A DNA stretch of 64,000 nt from Gimesia alba (GCF_007744675.1 NZ_CP036269.1:7385917-7449916); one strand, 5' to 3'; shown: positions 55,352 through 64,000, counted from the stretch's first letter. Notes: generated by a model not told the origin, from the sequence alone. Program-made: numbers and translations.

Positions 55352-56035
55352 TTATCCCGCAGCCTTCTTTGTGATGTGAAACTCAAGTCTTTCTTTCACG
55401 CGATCCGTTACCGCAGGGATGACTTTTCCTAAGGTTGTCTCTGCATACTCAATCTTCTCATATTGACGAGCCTTAAGTGCTGCGCCCCCTCTTCTGGCAG
55501 CGACCTCGGCAACAAGTTTTGCTCGATTCGGATACCATTCGAGCGCAGGATATTCAACAATAATGTCTTGAGTAACTTGTTCCGCAATTGGTAATAGATA
55601 GAAGTTAGTTTCAAAAACCTGAGCGACTTTTTTCCGTCCACCAATTTTGATTAAGCCACAACTTCGCAAGATAGCAAGCGCGTCATCGACCTGTTCATAG
55701 GCACCAAAACGGTACCTGATCATTGGAAACTTGCGAATGGATGGTTCATCGTCAGCAAAAATTTTGCTGGCCGCATCTAGATATTTCTTGTCGTTTGTTC
55801 GGTCGAACAGATCCAATAACTCATCGGCCAGATAATCAGGGTATCGCATCCAGAAATCGTACGCGTACAGTTTTGTGTTGCCCTTAAACACTAGTTTGCA
55901 ACCGTCGTCATCAGGAGACTGTATTTCGGCACCAGCGTAGAAGATATACAGTAGCCGGAGGGCGTCTCTATGGGGTGATCGTACAGAGATGTGTTCACCT
56001 TTATTCAAAGGATAGGAATCATTCTTGAACGGCAA
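55352..56035 (-). CDS. small winged-helix protein of putative three-component system
   Basis: First gene of the minus-strand operon, 227 residues, 7 bp before the ATPase gene. It is not a known enzyme. Residues about 105-180 look like a winged helix: RFGAYEQVDDALAILRSCGL, then IKIGGRKKVAQVFETNFYLL. The N-terminal part (PHRDALRLLYIFYAG and YPDYLADELLDLF) is helical. Small winged-helix proteins link the ATPase to the effector in Lamassu-like and ABC-three-component defence systems, and this is my model for it. Regulation is probably from a promoter in the following 340 bp. The family name is not settled. Confidence 0.65.
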   Translation of the reverse strand: MPFKNDSYPLNKGEHISVRSPHRDALRLLYIFYAGAEIQSPDDDGCKLVFKGNTKLYAYDFWMRYPDYLADELLDLFDRTNDKKYLDAASKIFADDEPSIRKFPMIRYRFGAYEQVDDALAILRSCGLIKIGGRKKVAQVFETNFYLLPIAEQVTQDIIVEYPALEWYPNRAKLVAEVAARRGGAALKARQYEKIEYAETTLGKVIPAVTDRVKERLEFHITKKAAG

Positions 56036-57056
56036 TGAGTTTTTTAAACAAGACAGATAGTGTATGCGTATTTTGTGGGATTTTGAAGAGTTTCAGACAG
56101 ATCCCTAACCAACTACGACGGTATTCCTCCACGTGTAGGACAGATTACGAACAAAGCATTCCGAAATTAAATCTGTAATGTGTGTATTGCCAACGGGTTA
56201 TGGTTTCTCGAGTCCAACAAGGTGGGGTGATGGCATCTCACACATTTCTAACTTTTGATCGGCTAGGTAAGAGGTCAGTTGCCGAATTACAATAAACCGT
56301 GTATTGACAACACGTTACCAGAAAGCCGTGAACCAGTGGGAGTGATTTTGTAGTATGATGAGTGTCCGTCACATTGGCATCTCATGACATTGATCTGTAG
56401 CAAGAAATGGAATCATTGGACGGCTTCCATCACATCTCCACCTGGACTGCGGGAGAAACAAGAAATCGCCGGCGAGCAAAAGTCGGTGCTTATAGTTTTA
56501 CTTCTTTCCAAACATTTTATGGATCACAATCCCCCATCACAGCAGGCGGTTGACGAACTTGTCAATCAAGCCAATACTCAGATTGGCAACTGTCCGGGAT
56601 TCCATCTTTCCGTGGCAAGTTGTCATTGTCATGCAAAGTAAACTTCGTTGAAAAAGCCTCGTCGACCGGGGCGTTTTTATTGCTCACATTTTTAGAAATG
56701 AATCACTCCCCTACTCCCAACACTTTGCTGTCAGGATGACTGGCATACTGTCTGACGGGATGAAGAAGGCCTGCCAGTAACCCGCTTTCTGCTCTGCGGC
56801 AGCCTGACATGACTCCCCGACTGTCACTCTATTTGTCATCCTGTTGAGGGGCCGACATCAAACTATGGCGGTATGACAACTCGATTAAAGAATCCTGCCT
56901 TTTCGGCTTGGGCAAGCCTATATCTTATTTGTCCTCCCCCTGTGACATGTGACGGGGTGACAGACATCCTGTCGTAAGGGGGCGACAGAAATTGTTGACA
57001 TCCTGTCAGCAACAGGGCTACGCTTAGGCGGTATATTTTGTCGTCCCCCCAGCGCT
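56036..57056. promoter_or_regulatory. divergent control region of defence operon and replication pair
   Basis: About 1 kb. The left part must contain the promoter of the minus-strand operon. A short plus-strand ORF at 56,384-56,641 (85 codons) has no recognised features and I do not support it as a gene. The right part (56,720-57,010) holds the direct and inverted GACATCCTGTC boxes listed separately. A TATATT at about 57,032 may be the -10 of the replication pair. Confidence 0.5.
56959..57008. repeat. GACATCCTGTC iteron/operator boxes
   Basis: Two copies of GACATCCTGTC, at 56,963-56,973 and 56,997-57,007, spaced 34 bp; the second sits in TGACATCCTGTCA, an inverted repeat. Diverged or inverted forms occur at 56,728-56,740 (CTGTCAGGATGAC) and 56,835-56,844 (GTCATCCTGT). 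They end 49 bp before the partition-like gene. They look like the binding sites of the adjacent protein(s), used for autoregulation and perhaps replication. Confidence 0.65.
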
Positions 57057-57941
57057 ATGTCAGCCTCTCCCATCGAAGGTTATCTCACTAAGAAAGAGAT
57101 CGAAGAAGAGTTCAGTCGCTCCCATCGATCGTTGACCCGCGACTTCAGTCAGGCGGTCAGGGTAGGGGACTCAGAAATTCTCCCGAACCTCAAACTGAGA
57201 ACCGACGATGGTAAGGAACTTGTGGGAACTGACGTGACGCTCGAACTGATTCAAGAACTCTCCAATCAGGGACTCTCGCCGACCTGGTATGCCCGGCGTG
57301 AATGGGTGCAAGATCATTACGATAAAGAGGCATCAAAAAAAGAGAAAAAACAATCTGAGAAAGAATCTCAAAGGGCAGAAGAATCAAAACCTTCACTGAC
57401 CTCAACAGACAACGAATTGGTCTCCACTTTGAAATCACATATCAGCCGTCTGGAGCAGGAGAATGATCGACGATCCAATGAACATCAGCAGGACAAGCAA
57501 TCGTTCATGGAACAAATCAAAATGTTCAAAGACATGTTCGACACGTTGAAGGAAGATCACACCGACACAAAAGAACTTCTCAAAGAGGTACACCAAGTGA
57601 TGGGGAAGTTTGCAGATGTCAGTCTGCTTGGTTCGCAGCGGGGGTCACCAGTTGATGATTCCTCAAAAACTGAGACACCGTCCGGACAAGATGTAATTGT
57701 TGATCTTGAAAATGACGCGGCAGTGGATGCGGTCGTCGTGGATGAGCCGAAAAAGACAAAGAAAGATTCTACAAAACAGGGGATTAAGAAAGGTACTAAG
57801 AAGAAGCCAGCGCGCTCCACAAAACCGAAAGGAGCAGCTACCCCAAAATCAAAGCCATCTGCCAAGGCCAAACCGAAATCACACAAGTGGTATGAGACTC
57901 CGACATTAAACCGTTTCATTTCCAGAAAACCACGTAAATGA
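57057..57941 (+). CDS. partition/regulator-like DNA-binding protein
   Basis: The N-terminus has a helix-turn-helix (TKKEIEEEFSRSHRSLTRDF, about residues 11-30), followed by a segment with TDDGKELVGTDVTLELIQEL (about 59-78). A coiled coil covers about 95-190. The tail of 65 residues is Lys/Pro/Ala/Ser-rich (KKPARSTKPKGAATPKSKP), like histone H1 or AlgP, and ends in a W/F-containing motif. It is 294 residues. The layout of HTH, coiled coil and basic tail is like KfrA-type plasmid proteins. It binds presumably the GACATCCTGTC boxes just upstream. Its stop overlaps the next start (ATGA). Confidence 0.6.
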   Translation: MSASPIEGYLTKKEIEEEFSRSHRSLTRDFSQAVRVGDSEILPNLKLRTDDGKELVGTDVTLELIQELSNQGLSPTWYARREWVQDHYDKEASKKEKKQSEKESQRAEESKPSLTSTDNELVSTLKSHISRLEQENDRRSNEHQQDKQSFMEQIKMFKDMFDTLKEDHTDTKELLKEVHQVMGKFADVSLLGSQRGSPVDDSSKTETPSGQDVIVDLENDAAVDAVVVDEPKKTKKDSTKQGIKKGTKKKPARSTKPKGAATPKSKPSAKAKPKSHKWYETPTLNRFISRKPRK

Positions 57942-59368
57942 AATTCAACGGCTTTGAACACCTGACGGCCAATTATCTCTTCTGCCCCAATCAGTTCTTT
58001 GATGTCTGCCTGCCACATCATTCACGTGGAACGGTTCGGCTGGTGGCTTATCTGTTACGAAAAACACTTGGTTGGCTCGATAGAGAAGGAAATCCCATCG
58101 AACAGGAGATCAGTATTTCGTATCGAGACCTCATCAATGAAGCTGGAATTAGCAGGGGAGCAATTCGGAAAGCATTGGATGAAGCGGTTACAGCTGGATT
58201 TATCATTTGTACCCAACAAGGGAAGGCGAATGGGAATAATCAGGCAGCAGAGACTGCTCAATATGCACTTCGCTGGGATACCGGTAATGACTATGCTAAG
58301 ACCCCTGAAAAATTCAACGGGTTCTTTGCCGGTGAAGGATATCGCACGCCAATTCCAAACAGTTTTTTCGACCTCATTGTTAGGCAGGAGGTTCTTTCTG
58401 TAGTGAAGGTGGTCGGGACAGTCTTGCGTCATACGGTGGGTTATCAGAACCAGTTTGGGGGACGACGTCAAATTGCTCCTTTGTCGTATAGCTACATTCA
58501 GAAATACGTCAATCTGAGTGATCGATCCACTCTCAGTGCAGCCATTCAGTACGCTATAGAAACGGGTTATATTCACTGTGTCCAGAAAGGGGGGATTGAT
58601 CCCAGTCTCAATAAACGACGCGCCTCTACCTATGCCATTCGTTGGCATGAGCAAGCCAATCGTGAGAAGAACAGTTCAAAAACCAGACCAGCGACTCGAC
58701 AACGGTATAAAATCCAGACCAGTAATAGTTCAGAAACCCGACCAGCCAAACGGTTCAAAAATCAGACTGAAGAAAAGCCACAAGAAAATAACACTAACAA
58801 ACAACAAGATGAACCGACTGTTGCTGCTGTTGAAAATTTGGAATCATTTCAGTTACTGCAACAAGCAGGGTTTGATGATGGTATTGCCAGAGATTTATCC
58901 CAGAAGAGGGGATTGGAAGAAATCAAACAGCAGATTGAGTGGTTACCCCATCGAAACCCGGATCGTAATTCACTTGGCATGTTACGACGATCCATTGAAG
59001 GGAACTGGTTGAAACCAGATTCGCTTCTCTTTAAGGAAAAGAAACAACAACGACTCCAGAAAAGCCAAGCACAGGGGACACAAGCGGAGACCGACGATGC
59101 TCGGGTCTCTCAAGCCAAACAAGAGAAAAAACGTCGCAGAGAGCAACTATTGCCCGTCTGGAATGGTTTATCGTCTGATGAACAAACCAGAATCGAACAA
59201 ACAACGTTCGAGCAACTTAACAGCGATTATTTCCGAGATCGTTTTAAGAAGAACGAGGAATTCCGATTAAACCAATGTTTGGACTGTTTGTCTCAGCAGA
59301 AAGTTGATATCGCACAAAAACAAAAAGAAAAACATCGAAAAAAAGAACTACAAGCACCCCGCAAGTAA
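57938..59368 (+). CDS. plasmid-type replication initiator with two winged helices
   Basis: ATG overlaps the previous stop, so the two genes are coupled. The 476-residue product has two tandem winged-helix domains of RepA/DnaD type: about residues 20-110 (TVRLVAYLLRKTLGWLDREG, then IRKALDEAVTAGFIICTQQG) and 145-235 (VVKVVGTVLRHTVGYQNQF, then LSAAIQYAIETGYIHCVQKG). A spacer rich in Gln, Asn, Lys follows. A late domain near 300-360 (LLQQAGFDDGIARDLSQKRG, then QIEWLPHRNPDRNSLGMLRR) is known from planctomycete and other RepA-like proteins. A basic Gln/Lys tail ends it. I infer a plasmid-like or integrative element replication initiator. Confidence 0.65.
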   Translation: MKFNGFEHLTANYLFCPNQFFDVCLPHHSRGTVRLVAYLLRKTLGWLDREGNPIEQEISISYRDLINEAGISRGAIRKALDEAVTAGFIICTQQGKANGNNQAAETAQYALRWDTGNDYAKTPEKFNGFFAGEGYRTPIPNSFFDLIVRQEVLSVVKVVGTVLRHTVGYQNQFGGRRQIAPLSYSYIQKYVNLSDRSTLSAAIQYAIETGYIHCVQKGGIDPSLNKRRASTYAIRWHEQANREKNSSKTRPATRQRYKIQTSNSSETRPAKRFKNQTEEKPQENNTNKQQDEPTVAAVENLESFQLLQQAGFDDGIARDLSQKRGLEEIKQQIEWLPHRNPDRNSLGMLRRSIEGNWLKPDSLLFKEKKQQRLQKSQAQGTQAETDDARVSQAKQEKKRRREQLLPVWNGLSSDEQTRIEQTTFEQLNSDYFRDRFKKNEEFRLNQCLDCLSQQKVDIAQKQKEKHRKKELQAPRK

Positions 59369-60225
59369 CGACGCACTACCCCCCGCGTTGATCCCCGCAG
59401 GCAGGTGCGGGGTATTTACAATTCCGTTGGCGATTGGAAATCGACCAAACGGGGCTTGGCAAAGCCAAGAAACACCCCTTATGAGGTGACACCACTCGCG
59501 GGCGGGAACCCGCGAGGCCGAGACTTCCGACACATTCCAGGGACGCAATGGCTCCACCCTCGGCCTCGCGTCTCCCTACGGTCGCCCCTCGTGGGTCACG
59601 CACTATTCCCTCGAAAGGGAACGACCGCAAAGCGGTACAAGTCACTAAGCCTATCGGCTTTAGATTCAACATTGGCGCAAGCGAAAACGGTCGGGCGTGT
59701 TGAAAAAACTCGCATTCTGGGAATATGGAGAGAGTGGGTAGCGATCATTCTTCGGAGTGACCACCTAGCGAACAGTAAAAAACAAAAAGCCTTCACCAGC
59801 CGCTTCAAATTCTGAGCCGTTGCAGTCAGATAGGCTTGAATTTGCACCTTGGCTCGCCCGCGATACCGTGCCCGAGACAAACCGTGGTTTAAGCGTGCCG
59901 TCCGCTAATTGACGAGTAGTGAGGACGAATCCTCAAAACCCTGGTTCTCGTCAAAGGGCTTACCGTACAGGTCAGTCGAGATGGCAGGACGCCAGTTGAT
60001 CTGTTATGGGATCTCATATCAAGGTTTAAAATTGATCATCTTCAGGTGTGCCGTCTGATCGAGTTGATAATAGTCTGATTTAATTGGGGTAATTCGACTC
60101 ACCGGTCGATATGTCCCCGATGTTCAGCGCACTGGTTTGATCGAGTCCATCAGGTGGATCAAGTGGAGGCGAGCAGCCGAATGATGAGCGGCGGAACCTC
60201 GATTGTTTCGTTGATCGATGGCGAC
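59369..60225. other. hairpin-rich non-coding region behind the replication gene
   Basis: About 860 bp. Strong hairpins occur at 59,391-59,412 (CCCCGC/GCGGGG, probably the rep terminator) and 59,495-59,516 (CTCGCGGG/CCCGCGAG). The segment 59,540-59,640 is GC-rich with short repeats. A transposase relict lies at about 59,740-59,904. No complete gene is present. The hairpins next to a rep gene could belong to an origin, but this is inference. Confidence 0.45.
59740..59904 (-). pseudogene. 3' relict of an IS1182-like transposase
   Basis: On the minus strand from a stop at 59,905 the text reads NHGLSRARYRGRAKVQIQAY and then LTATAQNLKRLVKAF. HGL-RARYRG-AKVQIQAYLTA-AQNLKRL is the conserved end of DDE transposases of the IS1182 group. 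The catalytic part is gone and a stop codon precedes it, so it is a dead fragment. Confidence 0.65.
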
Positions 60226-61056
60226 CTATTTGGACTTCGATATTCGAATGTAGATCTGGTTAAACTCATCTTGCACGGATGGAATTGGTTCTCTGGGTGT
60301 CAACTTCATCATGAGATTTTCCTTCAGGACGTTCACGCGATACTCCCAGCCATCCGGCAGTCGCTTGAAGCGTTCACCCAGTGTGGCAAGCTCTTCTGTC
60401 GGCACCTTATACCCCTGCAGAATGTATACGTGGCCTTCCGCGTCCACGATCTGATAGACTGGCTTGCCCGCTTCCCATACCAGGTTTTGAAACTTCGCCG
60501 GATTGAAAACCGTGTATTTTTGTATGTTCATTGTGCCGGGAGGAAGATGGGCTCCGAAAACCATATTAACGCCTGCGACTTTAACAGGCTGGGACGCCAT
60601 GACGCCAACCTCGTCCATCGACCACCACTGCGGTCCGTTCTTGTATACCGATTTGGCGCCAAACTCCTCGGCGAGGGCTTCCAGGTCTAGGTCGTCCCAC
60701 CATTCCAACTTGCCCTGGCCCAATGGGGAAGTGCTGTAAATATCATTGCCAGCATCACCATAGTCGAATACAAGCTCGCAATACAGATAATCACGTGAAT
60801 CCGACAGGGTCTGTAATGTAAGTTCCATTGTTTTTCCCTGCCCTGTTGTCATCGTGATTTTATCCGTATGATCCTGGGAGGCAGTCGTGTCCGCTGGCTT
60901 AATTTCAGAATTGACCGCAGACTTTGATCCGATATCTGTTCCTTTTACCTCGGGTGTGCCGGCTTTCTCAGTGGCCGGGTTTTGATTGCACGCACCCAAT
61001 GTCATTAGCGAGCAAAGGAGACTCATGGTCAGGAGATATCGTTTAATTTTTCTCAT
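60226..61056 (-). CDS. lipoprotein of unknown function
   Basis: The start is ambiguous: ATG at 61,056 or 61,065, both overlapping the upstream gene. From 61,056 a lipoprotein signal (KIKRYLLTMSLLCSLMTLGAC) places the lipidated Cys at residue 23. A Thr/Ser/Lys-rich spacer follows, and then about 190 residues rich in W, Y and charged groups with no family I know. Motifs such as LYCELVFDYGDAGND, GQGKLEWWDDLDLEAL and PVYQIVDAEGHVYILQGYKV look like beta strands of a compact fold. It is the second gene of a two-gene unit with the exported 511-residue protein, overlapping it by 14-23 nt. It probably faces the periplasm. Confidence 0.65.
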   Translation of the reverse strand: MRKIKRYLLTMSLLCSLMTLGACNQNPATEKAGTPEVKGTDIGSKSAVNSEIKPADTTASQDHTDKITMTTGQGKTMELTLQTLSDSRDYLYCELVFDYGDAGNDIYSTSPLGQGKLEWWDDLDLEALAEEFGAKSVYKNGPQWWSMDEVGVMASQPVKVAGVNMVFGAHLPPGTMNIQKYTVFNPAKFQNLVWEAGKPVYQIVDAEGHVYILQGYKVPTEELATLGERFKRLPDGWEYRVNVLKENLMMKLTPREPIPSVQDEFNQIYIRISKSK

Positions 61057-62578
61057 GTTTCGCATTGTTCTTCGCCTCAAAATCATCCTTGTTGGTGTAA
61101 TAGCCCTTGGGGAAGTACGGTCCCATCACCACTTCTCCAGTTCCTGGTATGGTAATGTTTTCGGGCCGCTCTTTCCAACTTGGATTGTTCCCCATGATAC
61201 GCAAGATCAACATCCCGAAGTCAGCTCGGTTTTTCGAATTGTCGAGCCCCTCGCCGCGAGAGCTCCACTTAATCCACGCCACGCCATTTTCAAGCGTTGC
61301 GTTGATTGGCCGGTCTTCAGGACGGCTCACGACGATTGTGTAGTTTCGGTCCTTGTCCAATGGAATTTGGAAGTCGGTCAGGCCATCAACGACCTGTCCA
61401 CTGGGGACTGATTCACAACTGACCAGAGACCAGTACTGTGTCTGAGCAGGCGACATGGTGGCAGCACCCTTGCCGTTCGTACCAGCGTAAGTATCGGGGA
61501 ACGTAGGCATCTTCCCCTTCATTACGTACACTGGTCCATACTGGCGAGATATGTAAGTGACGAGATACGGTCCCTCCCCACCACCTTCCATTGCCCCTTC
61601 GTAAGGGATCTTTCCGCGGGCTTCTGGTGATTTGAAAACGCCGACAACCGAATACGCAATCGTCCAGAATTTCTCCCAACGTGGCGGGATCCGAGCGGGT
61701 GTATTCCTGGGCGTCATCTTCGGATCGTTGTCCTTGGCCTCGACAAGCTGAACCCACTGTTCAGCGTTCATTGGCTTCTGTGTCTCACCGACAATTGGTT
61801 TGGCAAACTGAATTCTCACTTGCTCGGACGTCAGCTTAGTCCCGTCCGCCAATTTAGCTTCATAGGTCGGTAGTCCCCGCTCTGCGATAGGTGAGTCGTT
61901 CGGTCCCCAACCCGTGCCGTCCTGATCCTGGTCCGCCAGATAGATGCGGATCACAGATTCAATGTCGATTCCATTGCGACCCACGTATAGTGTGTTGGTA
62001 GCACGCTGCGCCTCGTCTCTAGGCGGATCTTTGGCCAGCACGTGAATCGTGAAATTGCGATTCTCATCCAATCGATTTGCCCCAACGCGAAACGGATTGA
62101 TCGACCCGGGATCTGGTTCGATATCAGGTCCTCTGAGTGACTCGCCGAAAGCGACGAACGTGTTCCTTTCGAATTTGTAGAGTGCGAATTGAAAAAACCT
62201 TGCATACGGAAATTTGCCCCGTAAGGTCATAGTACTTCCAGCCGGCATCGCAAATCGCCCGATGAAGTAGGTCGACCTCATATCGGGCCAAAGGTTAGAA
62301 TTTTGAATCGGCCTAGGGTTCTCCAGGTAATTCCAATAACACCAACCACGTGGCCCTTGAAACAAACCATCGTGACCGTATCGCTCATCCGTGCGAACGG
62401 TGCTTTCCAAGGATTTGTCGCCGAACCGAATTGGATACTCCGGTACAATCCGAGGTTGCTTCTCCACGAGTGAAGTCTGTGCCAGAGACTTGGATTGCAT
62501 AAGGACGACGATCATAAATAGCGTTGCTCCGATAACCGAATGTACCGCCTGGCGTCGGGTGTCGTGATGCAGATTCAT
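61043..62578 (-). CDS. exported protein of a family found with DUF1254 genes
   Basis: A signal peptide (SVIGATLFMIVVLMQSKSLA) is followed by a 470-residue, mostly beta-strand protein. Two similar modules seem present: the first with GPRGWCYWNYLENPRPIQNS, FAMPAGSTMTLRGKFPYARF and NRNFTIHVLAKDPP; the second with FPDTYAGTNGKGAATMSPAQ, YWSLVSCESVPSGQVVDGL and NYTIVVSRPEDRP. That is the same strand pattern as in DUF1214. An acidic loop DQDQDGTGWGPND may bind calcium. I know of it only as an uncharacterised family that occurs with DUF1254/DUF1214, which is also the case here. It overlaps the lipoprotein gene. Confidence 0.65.
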   Translation of the reverse strand: MNLHHDTRRQAVHSVIGATLFMIVVLMQSKSLAQTSLVEKQPRIVPEYPIRFGDKSLESTVRTDERYGHDGLFQGPRGWCYWNYLENPRPIQNSNLWPDMRSTYFIGRFAMPAGSTMTLRGKFPYARFFQFALYKFERNTFVAFGESLRGPDIEPDPGSINPFRVGANRLDENRNFTIHVLAKDPPRDEAQRATNTLYVGRNGIDIESVIRIYLADQDQDGTGWGPNDSPIAERGLPTYEAKLADGTKLTSEQVRIQFAKPIVGETQKPMNAEQWVQLVEAKDNDPKMTPRNTPARIPPRWEKFWTIAYSVVGVFKSPEARGKIPYEGAMEGGGEGPYLVTYISRQYGPVYVMKGKMPTFPDTYAGTNGKGAATMSPAQTQYWSLVSCESVPSGQVVDGLTDFQIPLDKDRNYTIVVSRPEDRPINATLENGVAWIKWSSRGEGLDNSKNRADFGMLILRIMGNNPSWKERPENITIPGTGEVVMGPYFPKGYYTNKDDFEAKNNAKHEKN

Positions 62579-62933
62579 GTTGAATTTCCTCAGTGAAACG
62601 GGGGCTTAGTGTTTTCGCTATTTGGTATGTCGAATCGATGGCGGGTTCCAACGTCCATCGAGCACTGCGCGAGTAGAGACGCAAGGCCGGGCTTATCTCG
62701 CAGGTCAGAAGCCTGAAGCCAAGTTTGTACCGTTAGAGTGAGTTAGTAAAAGTGTACACAGTGCATTGTGTGGATTTCTATAGTGTGCTTGACCGCGTCA
62801 TGTGATGTACTATTGATTCAATATATCTGACATGTGAAGAGGTTTATAGGAAAAATTAGATTTTTTAAGGGTCGATTACGGAAAACGGTTCTAAACAAAC
62901 AGGTGCAGCAACCAAGGACCACAGAAAAAAGAA
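62579..62933. other. intergenic region upstream of the exported-protein gene
   Basis: About 355 bp with the promoter of the minus-strand pair. No gene or RNA is visible. The AT-rich part around 62,740-62,860 is the most likely promoter area. Confidence 0.35.
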
Positions 62934-63056
62934 GTGAACCGTCTGCCTGAAATCCATTTTAAAACTGATCGTGGTGACTTGCAAACGAAAGCGGTCGATG
63001 TGACATTAGAAATTCTCAGAGAACGCTACCAACTTCCCTTAACCTCAGTCTGCGTT
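62934..63056 (+). pseudogene. fragment of a second partition-like protein gene
   Basis: From GTG 62,934 the frame reads NRLPEIHFKTDRGDLQTKAV and then DVTLEILRERYQLPLTSV. This aligns with residues about 50-90 of the partition-like protein at 57,057 (EILPNLKLRTDDGKELVGTD, then VTLELIQELSNQGLSPTWY). The helix-turn-helix before it and the coiled coil after it are missing, and it runs into the end of the DUF1254 gene. It is probably a relict of another replication module. Confidence 0.45.
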
Positions 63057-63062
63057 CGACCA

Positions 63063-64000
63063 TCATTCGATAGGCTGCGGAGCAGGTGGCGTCCAGTTAC
63101 CCTCCACAATTTGCCAGCCGGGTAAGTAGCAACGGACGATGTAGTTCCAGCCGTCAGTGATTGGTAGATAATTGTTCGCCTTGGAGTCGCCACCGAGATG
63201 GATCGTCACCGTGCCATCCTGGTTACGTTTAGCAGTGATGCTGTTGAACGAGTAAGCATTGAGGTCGTTGGGCGTGAAGAAGCCTTCTTTGTTGTAAACA
63301 GTGACCGACCAGAAGGCCTCAACGGGCACATGTTTGGGCATCGTGAGAGTGTAAGCGATCTTTCCGTCGTTCTTCTTCGGCGTAACGTTAAAATACATCG
63401 CACCGCGCTGTGGGTTGCCCCCCCATCCGAACGCGGCACCGAGCAAGTGCTGGGTTGGATCGACCTCACCCCTTTGCCCGAAGGCGTTTGGAAGACCGTC
63501 GAGCTTCGAAACCAACTGGTTGAGAATTTGACGGGTCGCCACAAGCGAATCCATGTCCCAGTCTGGCAGTTCGAGTTTACCAGCCGCCGCCTGCTGGACC
63601 TTGATCGCGTCCTGAAGTGCGTGCGCCTTTTTCATGTCTTCCAGGCTGTCAGGATCGCAGAATGTGCGGAATACCACCATCACATAGCGTGTGCCAACGT
63701 TGTCGATGGTCAGCGTTACCTTACCCGCACCATTCTTGAGCACGGGGTTGTATTCGTCCTGGTCGATTACAAGCAGAGACTGAAATCGGTCTGGAGATTC
63801 CGGCTTGATGATCGTCACGGGGCTTGCCAAGTCGTACACGCCGAACGAGTACAACGTGTCCCGGTTGCCACGGATTGTCGTTTGGTTCTTGACCGAGTAA
63901 ACTTCACGAAAATTCATGAGCTTGCCAACGCCACCAGCCTTGTCGGCGTAGCCCTTGAACTGCATGTCGCTCTCGGCGCGGACATAGTTCAGAATGTTGA
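63063..64000 (-). CDS. DUF1254/DUF1214 protein (N-terminal part outside the window)
   Basis: The minus-strand frame is open to the window edge ([20 protein letters not shown]), so the Met at 63,965 is not the start. Residues near the edge match DUF1254 ([20 protein letters not shown], then [14 protein letters not shown]). The rest matches DUF1214 ([79 protein letters not shown]). The family is widespread and still of unknown function; many members are exported. It and the neighbouring exported protein and lipoprotein may work on a common envelope task. It ends about 480 bp before the two-gene unit. Confidence 0.85.
   Translation of the reverse strand, partial: NILNYVRAESDMQFKGYADKAGGVGKLMNFREVYSVKNQTTIRGNRDTLYSFGVYDLASPVTIIKPESPDRFQSLLVIDQDEYNPVLKNGAGKVTLTIDNVGTRYVMVVFRTFCDPDSLEDMKKAHALQDAIKVQQAAAGKLELPDWDMDSLVATRQILNQLVSKLDGLPNAFGQRGEVDPTQHLLGAAFGWGGNPQRGAMYFNVTPKKNDGKIAYTLTMPKHVPVEAFWSVTVYNKEGFFTPNDLNAYSFNSITAKRNQDGTVTIHLGGDSKANNYLPITDGWNYIVRCYLPGWQIVEGNWTPPAPQPIE

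Noticed and set aside
56384-56641. 85-codon ORF upstream of the replication pair
   Set aside because: No ribosome site, no recognised features, and it lies in a likely promoter region.
56720-57010. CRISPR array
   Set aside because: The repeated 11-bp boxes are too short, irregularly spaced and in both orientations, and no cas gene is near.
60154-60690. 178-codon plus-strand ORF
   Set aside because: Antisense to the lipoprotein gene.

Overview
The window looks like chromosome from a planctomycete close to Gimesia/Planctomyces. The reasons are the family content: DUF1549/DUF1553 and DUF1501 cytochrome-type secreted proteins, DUF1570, DUF1559 prepilin-like proteins, sulfatases, EF-hand surface proteins, membrane-anchored C39 peptidases and FGE-like proteins. 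Species assignment is inference; no marker rRNA is present.

Positions 1 to about 23,210 are mostly ordinary chromosome. They carry a CNNM/CBS membrane protein (partial), methionyl-tRNA synthetase, a secreted beta-propeller protein, a type II pseudopilin, a formylglycine sulfatase, the divergent DUF1549/DUF1553 and DUF1501 pair followed by PPC-domain and DUF1570 proteins, an AI-2E-type transporter, an IS110 transposase, a parallel beta-helix protein, RsgA with an FHA protein, the RNase P RNA gene, and a small Tyr/Asn/Arg-rich exported protein.

Positions about 23,218 to 48,062 look like a first genomic island (island A). Its left edge is a minus-strand 3' half of a tRNA-Leu, followed 69 bp further on by the relict last codons of an integrase-like gene. 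The same arrangement recurs at 48,065 to 48,262, so a second island (B) seems to have been inserted in tandem. Island A has two blocks, both devoted to the cell surface. The first (24.1 to 32.5 kb) has a multi-domain trypsin-like protease, a Cys-rich peptide with a double-glycine site, a membrane C39 peptidase with a second degenerate C39 domain, and two C-terminally anchored proteins. The second (33 to 47.8 kb) has a DUF1559 prepilin-like protein, an 8-EF-hand protein, a 1689-residue protein with about 48 EF-hands, an FGE-like protein, three glycosyltransferases, a leucine-rich-repeat lipoprotein and an alpha/beta hydrolase.

Island B (48,123 to the window end) holds a complete IS21-family element (48,704 to 51,264) with 6-bp target duplications. 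The element sits inside a winged-helix regulator-like ORF just downstream of a three-gene minus-strand operon: a small winged-helix protein, a Rad50/SMC-like ATPase with a CxxC zinc-hook-like pair, and a large helical protein ending in a PD-(D/E)XK nuclease domain. This operon is the best candidate for a poorly described defence system. Next to it is a plasmid-like replication and partition pair behind repeated GACATCCTGTC boxes, then a transposase relic, a lipoprotein/exported-protein pair and a DUF1254/DUF1214 protein cut by the window edge.
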